Made by a program: the position numbers and the translations under genes. The notes beneath the pieces were generated by a model, which worked only from the letters and a program-made list of their open reading frames with translations, made no database searches and was not told where the DNA came from. Of a DNA stretch of 64,000 bases, positions 58,025 through 64,000 are shown one piece after another (position 1 is the first letter of the stretch; each line of letters begins with the position of its first letter). This stretch comes from Marinobacter sp. es.042 (GTDB lineage Bacteria; Pseudomonadota; Gammaproteobacteria; Pseudomonadales; Oleiphilaceae), in contig NZ_LT897781.1 of NCBI RefSeq assembly GCF_900188315.1, forward strand, positions 1,798,001 through 1,862,000, read 5' to 3'.

Positions 58025-59949
58025 CAGATCTCCGTCTTTGTTTTGCCCTTGCGTTCAACATCTTCACTTAAGAGTTGCTCAAACGCTTCAAGCGATAAAG
58101 TTCCCAAATCTTCGCCTTTGCGGGTTCTCACCGCAACCGCGTTGTTGTCGACTTCTTTGTCACCGACAACGACAAGGTAGGGAACCTTGTTAAGAGTATG
58201 CTCGCGGATTTTAAAGCCGATCTTCTCGTTTCTCAAGTCAGCATTAACCCTAAACCCCAAAGAATCCCACTTTTTCGCCAGATTCTGACAATAATCACGC
58301 TGATTATCGGTAATATTGAGGATCGCTACCTGAGTCGGAGCAAGCCAGGTCGGGAAAGCGCCTTCGTACTCTTCGATCAGGATACCGATGAAACGCTCGA
58401 AGGAACCCAGAACCGCCCGGTGCAGCATAACCGGGGTTTTCCGCTCGGAGTTGTCGGCAACGTACTGCGCTCCAAGACGCCCCGGCATCGAGAAGTCCAC
58501 CTGGATAGTGCCACACTGCCACACCCGTCCGATACAGTCTTTCAAAGAGAACTCGATCTTCGGGCCATAGAAGGCGCCTTCGCCCGGAAGCAATTCCCAG
58601 TCTACCCCTTCACGATTCAGTGCTTCTTCCAGAGCGGCCTCTGCCTTATCCCAGACTTCGTCAGAACCAACCCGCTTTTCCGGTCGGGTTGAAAGCTTGT
58701 ATAAAATCTCGGTAAACCCGAAGTCAGTGTAGATCTCATGCAGCATTTCGATAAATGCCGACACTTCCTGCTGGATAGCGTCTTCTTCGCAGAAGATGTG
58801 GGCGTCATCCTGGGTAAACCCACGAACGCGCATCAGCCCGTGTAGCGCGCCGGAAGCTTCGTTACGGTGACAGGAGCCGAACTCCGCCAGCCTGAGCGGA
58901 AGATCCTTGTAGCTTTTCAGCCCCTGGTTGAACACCTGCACGTGGCACGGACAGTTCATGGGCTTGATGGCGTAGTCGTGCTTTTCCGACTCGGTGGTGA
59001 ACATGTCGTCCTTGAACTTGTCCCAATGCCCTGACTTTTCCCAAAGGGTGCGGGACACCACCTGCGGTGTCTTGATTTCCTTGTAGCCATGCTCCTGCTG
59101 CTTGCGACGCATGTACTGCTCGACTTCCTGATAAAGCGTCCAGCCGTCCGGATGCCAGAACACCATACCCGGCGCTTCTTCCTGCATATGGAAAAGGCCC
59201 AGTTTCTTGCCAACCTTGCGATGGTCACGCTTCTCCGCCTCTTCGAGGCGATGCAGATAGGCCTTGAGATCCTTTTTGTTGCCCCAGGCGGTACCGTAGA
59301 CACGCTGCAACTGCTCATTGCTGGTGTCGCCACGCCAGTAGGCGCCGGCAACCTTGGTCAGCTTGAAGGCCTTGAGCTTGCCGGTGCTCGGAACGTGGGG
59401 ACCACGACACAGGTCGATGAAATCACCCTGACGATAGAAAGAGAGGCCCTCTTCACCGGGAATATCCTGGATGATACGGACTTTGTACTCCTCGCCCATA
59501 TCCTCAAAAAGCTTGATCGCCTCATCGCGGGACATGATGGAGCGTGAGACCGCAAGATCCTGTTTGGCGAGCTCTTCCATGCGCTTCTCGATCCGCGCCA
59601 GATCCTCGTTGGTAAACGGGCGGTCGTACTTGAAGTCGTAGTAGAAGCCATTATCGATCACCGGGCCAATGGTAACCTGGGCACCGGGAAACAGTTCCTG
59701 GACGGCCATAGCCATCAGGTGAGCCGTGGAATGGCGAATGACATCAACGCCCTCTTCATCACGCTCCGTAACGATCGCCAGTTCGGCATCGTTCTCGATT
59801 CGATAACTGGTGTCCACAAGCTGACCATCCACCTTTCCGGCGAGGGCGGCCTTGGCAAGACCAGCGCCAATGTCGGCGGCAACATCATGAACGGTTACGG
59901 GTTCGGCAAAACTGCGGTGGCTGCCATCGGGCAGTGTTACGACGGGCAT
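58024..59949 (-). CDS. thrS: Threonyl-tRNA synthetase
   Basis: 641-residue class II synthetase. In order: the TGS domain ([20 protein letters not shown]), the editing domain with [12 protein letters not shown], the catalytic core ([19 protein letters not shown] with a zinc-binding Cys, then [14 protein letters not shown] as motif 2 and [19 protein letters not shown] as motif 3) and the anticodon-binding domain. The frame opens at 60021; the ATG at 59949 has AGGAG six bases upstream. It leads the thrS-infC-rpmI-rplT-pheST-ihfA cluster. Confidence 0.97.
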   Translation of the reverse strand: MPVVTLPDGSHRSFAEPVTVHDVAADIGAGLAKAALAGKVDGQLVDTSYRIENDAELAIVTERDEEGVDVIRHSTAHLMAMAVQELFPGAQVTIGPVIDNGFYYDFKYDRPFTNEDLARIEKRMEELAKQDLAVSRSIMSRDEAIKLFEDMGEEYKVRIIQDIPGEEGLSFYRQGDFIDLCRGPHVPSTGKLKAFKLTKVAGAYWRGDTSNEQLQRVYGTAWGNKKDLKAYLHRLEEAEKRDHRKVGKKLGLFHMQEEAPGMVFWHPDGWTLYQEVEQYMRRKQQEHGYKEIKTPQVVSRTLWEKSGHWDKFKDDMFTTESEKHDYAIKPMNCPCHVQVFNQGLKSYKDLPLRLAEFGSCHRNEASGALHGLMRVRGFTQDDAHIFCEEDAIQQEVSAFIEMLHEIYTDFGFTEILYKLSTRPEKRVGSDEVWDKAEAALEEALNREGVDWELLPGEGAFYGPKIEFSLKDCIGRVWQCGTIQVDFSMPGRLGAQYVADNSERKTPVMLHRAVLGSFERFIGILIEEYEGAFPTWLAPTQVAILNITDNQRDYCQNLAKKWDSLGFRVNADLRNEKIGFKIREHTLNKVPYLVVVGDKEVDNNAVAVRTRKGEDLGTLSLEAFEQLLSEDVERKGKTKTEI

Positions 59950-60053
59950 GAAAGACTCCTGTTGGTTACTCAGCGGTGATCTATACCAGAGACCACATGG
60001 TGACGGCACGGCGCGATACAAACCGCGGGCCGATTCGAGCGGAAGTCTAACAG

Positions 60054-60084
60054 AAAAAAACCCGGCAGGTTAATGCCGGGTTTT
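60054..60084 (-). terminator. Intrinsic terminator of the TRAP operon
   Basis: AAAACCCGGCA (60057-60067) pairs with TGCCGGGTTTT (60074-60084). The minus-strand transcript continues into seven U residues. It lies just beyond the TRAP permease stop and isolates it from thrS. Confidence 0.92.
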
Positions 60085-60101
60085 CACAAGCAAACGTGAC
60101 A

Positions 60102-62705
60102 TCAGGCTGGCTGGCCAGCGGCCTCCTCCCGGGCCCGTCGACGCAACTGACCAAACGCCAGAAGCCCGAGGAGAGCCAGTGCGGGAATGAACATCAGCTC
60201 CTTGGGCGGGCGTTCGAGGTCAACCTGCACTGCATCGATGGTCCAGCCAAACTGGATACCGGCATCTTCTGCAGGGCTACCGAACCCAACGAAGTCGACG
60301 GCCATCTTTTCGCCATCCGGGCTGAGCTCCAGCCCGGCGTCCATCAGACGCTGCTCAGGCGACTCGCCAGCCGGAATCTCGAGCCTTACGTAAGTGGTCA
60401 CCTCGTCGCCGTCGATTGTCATTCCGGATGCCTTCAGCACAATGGGCTTGTCAGCCGGCACATCCTCGACGTACTCCATAATCTCGGCGCCGGGCCGATC
60501 TGCCGTGGGCGGGTAGACCATATCCCACCAGAAGCCGGGTCGGAACATGGTGAAGGTGATCAGCAGCAACAACAGCGATTCCCACTTGTAGCTCTTGGTA
60601 AACCAGAAGCCCTGGGTGGCCGCGGAAAAGACCAACATGGCCGTTACCGCGCTGAAGATCGTCACCAGAAGATCAAACCAACCCGTCAGACCGATCAACA
60701 ACAACTGCGTGTTGAAGATGAACATGAACGGAAGGATGGCTGTCCGGATATCGTAGGTGAAGCCCTGAATACCCGTTCGTATGGGGTCAGCTCCGGATAT
60801 GGCAGCGGCGGCATAAGCCGCCAACCCCACGGGCGGAGTGTCGTCCGCCAGGATACCGAAGTAGAACACGAACAGGTGCACTGCAATCAGGGGTACGATC
60901 AGCCCGTTCTGAGCTCCCAGAGTGACAATCACCGGCGCCATCAGGGTGGACACAACGATGTAGTTGGCGGTGGTCGGCAAACCCATGCCGAGAATCAGGC
61001 TGATAATAGCCGTGAAGATCAACATCAGCAGCAAGTTGCCGCCGGACAGGAACTCGACAAACTCGGTCATTACCAGCCCGATACCGGTCAGGGTAACCGT
61101 ACCTACCACGATACCGGCGGTGGCAGTTGCCACGCCGATACCCACCATGTTCCGGGCGCCCGTGGCGAGCGAGTGCGCCAGATCGAACACACCGTCCTTG
61201 AGTTCACCCAGGAAATTACCGTGCTTGTAGAAAAAGGCCTTCAACGGGCGCTGCGTCACGACGATGAAAATCATGAACAGCGTGGCCCAGAACGCCGACA
61301 ACTGCGGTGAAAAACGCTCGACAGTCAGGCACCACACGAGCACCACAACGGGGAGAAGGAAGTACAGACCTGTCTTTACTGTCGGGCCAACAGGCGGCAA
61401 TTCGCCCATGTCCTTTTCCGGATCGTCTTCCTCCAGCTCGGGGAAACGGGTGGCGTAGCCAACCAGGCCAACATAGATCAGTACAAGCAGTGGGGCCAAT
61501 ACCCACATCGCCGCCTCGCCGAAAAGCGTCTTGGTCCAGCCGACCCCGTAATAAACCGCCAGGGTCAGGACACTCAGGCCAATCAGGATAACGACCCAGT
61601 TCAACAGACGCTGGGCAAGGGTTGGCTTGTTGAGGCGCTCAATGCCCTGCATGTTGAGCTTGCAGGCTTCCAGATGGACGATATAGATCAGCGCCACGTA
61701 GGAAATCATCGCCGGCAGAATCGCGTGCTTGATGACTTCCAGATAGGAGATACCAACGTACTCGACCATCAGGAAGGCGGCAGCGCCCATGATGGGCGGC
61801 GTGAGCTGCCCATTGGTGGATGCGGCAACTTCTACAGCACCGGCCTTGGTCGCCGGAAAGCCGACTCGCTTCATCAGGGGAATAGTGAACGTGCCGGTTG
61901 TGACAACGTTCGCGATGGACGAACCGGAAATAACGCCGCTCAGACCGCTGGAGACCACTGCGGCTTTGGCAGGGCCACCTCGCATATGCCCCAACATGGC
62001 GTAGGCGACTTTTATAAAATAGTTACCGGCACCCGCCCGCTCAAGCAACGCACCAAAAAGCACAAACAGGAAAACGAAGCTGGTGGAAACCCCCAGTGCA
62101 ACACCAAATACGCCTTCGGTGCCCAGCCACTGGTGAGACGCCAGTTTATTCAGGCTCACGCCCTTATGGGCAATCACATCCGGCATATAGGGACCGGCAA
62201 TCGAGTATGTGATGAAGACCGCAGCGACGATAGTCAGCGGGAGCCCGAGCGACCTACGCGTTGCTTCCAGCAAAAGCACGAGCCCGATAAGCGCAACCCA
62301 CAAATCCTGAGTGATCGGCGCGCCGGGCCGCGTTGAAAGTTCTTCGTAAAAAACGTAGAGGTATGAGGCGCAGAAAGCAGCAACAAGCGCCAGAACCCAG
62401 TCATAGATGGGGACGATATTTACATGCCGCCCCTTGATCATCGGGAAGGCGGAAAACGCCAGGAAAACGGCAAACGCAAGATGGATTGAGCGCGCTTCCG
62501 TGGAATTAAAGATTGCGAAATTGAAGATATAGGGCAGCGGTGACGCAATCCAGAGCTGAAACAGCGACCACACCAGGGGAACGATAAAGAGAATAACCGC
62601 AGCGTATCCACTGGTCGCCCTGCCCCCGGTTTCAGTCTGCAGGATCTGGTCTACATTACTGCTACCACCAGCACCAGCTCCGTTAGCCGGATCGCTCGTC
62701 GCCAT
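60102..62705 (-). CDS. TRAP transporter fused permease (DctQM-type, TAXI-TRAP) with DUF3394
   Basis: 867 residues. The first part (residues 30-165) holds four membrane segments equivalent to DctQ; the next, about 12 segments, is the DctM channel (SSGLSGVISGSSIANVVTTG and ASTNGQLTPPIMGAAAF are family motifs; GMGLPTTANYIVVSTLMAP is the second repeat). The C-terminal soluble part, after about residue 690, looks like DUF3394. Such fused permeases work with TAXI binding proteins, encoded next door, to import dicarboxylates or similar solutes with Na+. The ribosome binding site is weak. Confidence 0.93.
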   Translation of the reverse strand: MATSDPANGAGAGGSSNVDQILQTETGGRATSGYAAVILFIVPLVWSLFQLWIASPLPYIFNFAIFNSTEARSIHLAFAVFLAFSAFPMIKGRHVNIVPIYDWVLALVAAFCASYLYVFYEELSTRPGAPITQDLWVALIGLVLLLEATRRSLGLPLTIVAAVFITYSIAGPYMPDVIAHKGVSLNKLASHQWLGTEGVFGVALGVSTSFVFLFVLFGALLERAGAGNYFIKVAYAMLGHMRGGPAKAAVVSSGLSGVISGSSIANVVTTGTFTIPLMKRVGFPATKAGAVEVAASTNGQLTPPIMGAAAFLMVEYVGISYLEVIKHAILPAMISYVALIYIVHLEACKLNMQGIERLNKPTLAQRLLNWVVILIGLSVLTLAVYYGVGWTKTLFGEAAMWVLAPLLVLIYVGLVGYATRFPELEEDDPEKDMGELPPVGPTVKTGLYFLLPVVVLVWCLTVERFSPQLSAFWATLFMIFIVVTQRPLKAFFYKHGNFLGELKDGVFDLAHSLATGARNMVGIGVATATAGIVVGTVTLTGIGLVMTEFVEFLSGGNLLLMLIFTAIISLILGMGLPTTANYIVVSTLMAPVIVTLGAQNGLIVPLIAVHLFVFYFGILADDTPPVGLAAYAAAAISGADPIRTGIQGFTYDIRTAILPFMFIFNTQLLLIGLTGWFDLLVTIFSAVTAMLVFSAATQGFWFTKSYKWESLLLLLITFTMFRPGFWWDMVYPPTADRPGAEIMEYVEDVPADKPIVLKASGMTIDGDEVTTYVRLEIPAGESPEQRLMDAGLELSPDGEKMAVDFVGFGSPAEDAGIQFGWTIDAVQVDLERPPKELMFIPALALLGLLAFGQLRRRAREEAAGQPA

Positions 62706-62743
62706 AAATTAGTCCCGTACGTGAAAATCAATCTCTGAAAGTG

Positions 62744-62773
62744 CGTCACAGCGGGCTTGAGCCCGCTGTGACG
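62744..62773. repeat. Hairpin between the TAXI and TRAP permease genes
   Basis: CGTCACAGCGGGC and GCCCGCTGTGACG are perfect 13-bp arms around TTGA. There is no U-tract. Such stems between a binding-protein gene and its permease commonly protect the upstream mRNA from 3' decay, raising binding-protein levels. Confidence 0.8.
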
Positions 62774-62786
62774 GAGTGCAAGCAGA

Positions 62787-63770
62787 TCAGTCGATCAGAC
62801 CAGCTTCCTTGTAGTACTTGGCAGCACCCGGGTGCAGAGGCGCACTCAGAGCATCAGAGACCATCTCTTCCTTGTTCAGGTTGGCAAACGCAGGATGCAG
62901 GCGCTTGAAGCTGTCGAAGTTCTCGAAAACAGCCTTCACAACCGCGTAGACAACATCATCGGGCACATCAGTGGATGACACGAAGGTTGCCGCAACCCCG
63001 AAGGTAGTAACGTCATCGTCACTGCCACGGTACATACCACCAGGGATGACTGCCTTACGATAGTACGGGTTCTCGTCGATCAGCTTCTGTGTGGCAGCGT
63101 TATCAACGTTAACCAGGACACTGTCACAGGAAGTGGTCGCTTCCTTGATGGCACCGGAGGGGTGGCCAACCGTGTAGAAGAAGGCATCAATGTTACCGTC
63201 GCACAGGGCCTGGGACTGCTCCGCCGCCTTGATTTCGGCGGCCAGCGAGAATTTATCCGCGGTCCAGCCCATCTCGTCCATCAGAACTTCGGCAGTGGCG
63301 CGCTGGCCAGAGCCCGGGTTACCAATGGATACCCGCTTGCCTTCCAGATCTTCAAAGGTCTTGATGCCCGAGCCCTTGCTGGCAACAACGGTAAACGGTT
63401 CCGGATGCAGGGAGAACACCGCGCGAAGGTCCTTGTTGGCGCCATCGTCCTTGAACTGGCTGGTGCCGTTGTATGCGTGGTACTGCCAGTCGGACTGGGC
63501 TACGGCCAGATCGAGTTCACCCTGGCGAATCGCATTCAAGTTGTATACGGAACCACCGGTACTCTCAACGGAACAGCGGATTCCATGCTCTTTGCGGTCC
63601 ATGTTCACCAGACGACAGATCGCACCGCCGGCCGGATAATAAACGCCGGTTACACCGCCGGTACCGATGGTCACGAAGCGCTGCTCCTGCGCGGAAACAG
63701 AGGTTGAAGCAGCACCCAGGCTGACTGCAGCAGCGACAGCAAATGCGGAGGCTTTCAGTTTCAGTGTCAT
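62787..63770 (-). CDS. TAXI-family TRAP transporter solute-binding protein
   Basis: 327 residues with a Sec signal peptide cleaved after about residue 27 (STSVSAQ). The mature protein begins with [20 protein letters not shown], the TAXI hallmark; [18 protein letters not shown] and [14 protein letters not shown] follow. TAXI proteins deliver solutes such as glutamate or 2-oxoglutarate to fused TRAP permeases; the ligand here is unknown. AGGAAG precedes the ATG. It is cotranscribed with the permease and separated by a hairpin. Confidence 0.93.
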   Translation of the reverse strand: MTLKLKASAFAVAAAVSLGAASTSVSAQEQRFVTIGTGGVTGVYYPAGGAICRLVNMDRKEHGIRCSVESTGGSVYNLNAIRQGELDLAVAQSDWQYHAYNGTSQFKDDGANKDLRAVFSLHPEPFTVVASKGSGIKTFEDLEGKRVSIGNPGSGQRATAEVLMDEMGWTADKFSLAAEIKAAEQSQALCDGNIDAFFYTVGHPSGAIKEATTSCDSVLVNVDNAATQKLIDENPYYRKAVIPGGMYRGSDDDVTTFGVAATFVSSTDVPDDVVYAVVKAVFENFDSFKRLHPAFANLNKEEMVSDALSAPLHPGAAKYYKEAGLID

Positions 63771-63910
63771 GTGAGTTCTTCCTTTTTCTGCTCGTTGTAA
63801 TTAGATGACCGCCTGTAGGGCGGGCAAGACATACGGTCACGGTAAAACATAGACCACTTCACGCCATAAATAAAGCACGGATTAGCCCGCTAACCGGTTG
63901 ACCAGACAAC

Positions 63911-63937
63911 AAAAAAGCCCGCAGTGCGGGCTTTTTT
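63911..63937. terminator. Intrinsic terminator near the window end
   Basis: AAAAAAGCCCGCA pairs with TGCGGGCTTTTTT. It lies 17 bases downstream of the truncated minus-strand gene and has T-runs in both directions, so it probably ends that gene's transcript. Confidence 0.9.
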
Positions 63938-63954
63938 GCAGGTCGGTGCGAATG

Positions 63955-64000
63955 TTATTTCGCAGCTCGGGCCTTGGCGAGCATCTGATCCGGCCGCAGC
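63955..64000 (-). CDS. 3' end of an unidentified gene (partial)
   Basis: A minus-strand frame enters from the window edge and ends ...LRPDQMLAKARAAK followed by TAA. A terminator lies just downstream, which supports a real gene end. Too little is present to name a product. Confidence 0.45.
   Translation of the reverse strand, partial: LRPDQMLAKARAAK

Overview
The window looks like a chromosomal segment of a marine, salt-adapted gammaproteobacterium, most probably Marinobacter or a close relative. This is inferred from gene order and content: rpsB-tsf-pyrH-frr-uppS-cdsA-dxr-rseP-bamA, map-glnD-dapC-(arsC-like)-dapD-dapE, thrS-infC-rpmI-rplT-pheS-pheT-ihfA-MerR, a glucosylglycerate cassette, a BCCT betaine-type carrier and a TAXI-TRAP system. 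No rRNA operon, CRISPR array or prophage was seen. One tRNA gene (Pro, GGG) is present.

Layout. 1-7640 (minus strand): translation and envelope genes rpsB, tsf, pyrH, frr, uppS, cdsA, dxr, rseP and the first codons of bamA, with two strong hairpins between tsf and pyrH. 7893-15085 (plus): map, glnD, dapC, an ArsC/Spx-like gene, dapD and dapE, several of them overlapping. 15097-20606: slyX, a membrane-anchored cold-shock-domain protein, a degenerate Clp-like ATPase with a small partner, gloA, a DUF1853 gene and a ParD-like/zeta-type toxin-antitoxin pair. 20607-27479: two medium-chain dehydrogenases and a four-gene minus-strand operon (glycerate kinase, HAD phosphatase, glucosyl-3-phosphoglycerate synthase, GH13 phosphorylase) that fits synthesis and recycling of the compatible solute glucosylglycerate. 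27555-31566: selO, class I fumarase and an enoyl-CoA hydratase/isomerase. 31873-38867: two very large secreted lipoproteins (a Pla-1/cef-type lipase and a penicillin-acylase-family Ntn hydrolase) flanking a decayed IS256-type insertion. 38985-43658: a CaiB-type CoA-transferase divergent from an AraC regulator, a periplasmic protein of unknown function and rmuC. 43945-47741: a small unknown gene, then an operon of retropepsin-like lipoprotein, inactive-transglutaminase 7TM protein and RimK-like ATP-grasp ligase. 47803-52490: BCCT transporter, membrane-anchored FMN/Fe-S glutamate-synthase-like protein, tRNA-Pro, and a Crp/Fnr regulator divergent from a DUF2892 membrane protein. 52557-59949 (minus): thrS, infC, rpmI, rplT, pheS, pheT, ihfA and a MerR-type gene. 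60102-63770: fused TRAP permease and its TAXI binding protein, followed by the 3' end of an unidentified gene.

Points most worth a second look are the ATP-grasp/7TM/protease operon, the glucosylglycerate cycle, the Clp_N plus single-AAA protein, the zeta-type toxin pair with its own promoter and dyad, two copies of a GGGGTCAGATGAAAA inverted-repeat element at convergent gene ends, and several regulatory structures: a dyad exactly filling the BCCT promoter spacer, the rplT-pheS terminator, and the AUU start of infC overlapping the thrS stop. All functional calls rest on reading motifs and gene order; no database search was run.
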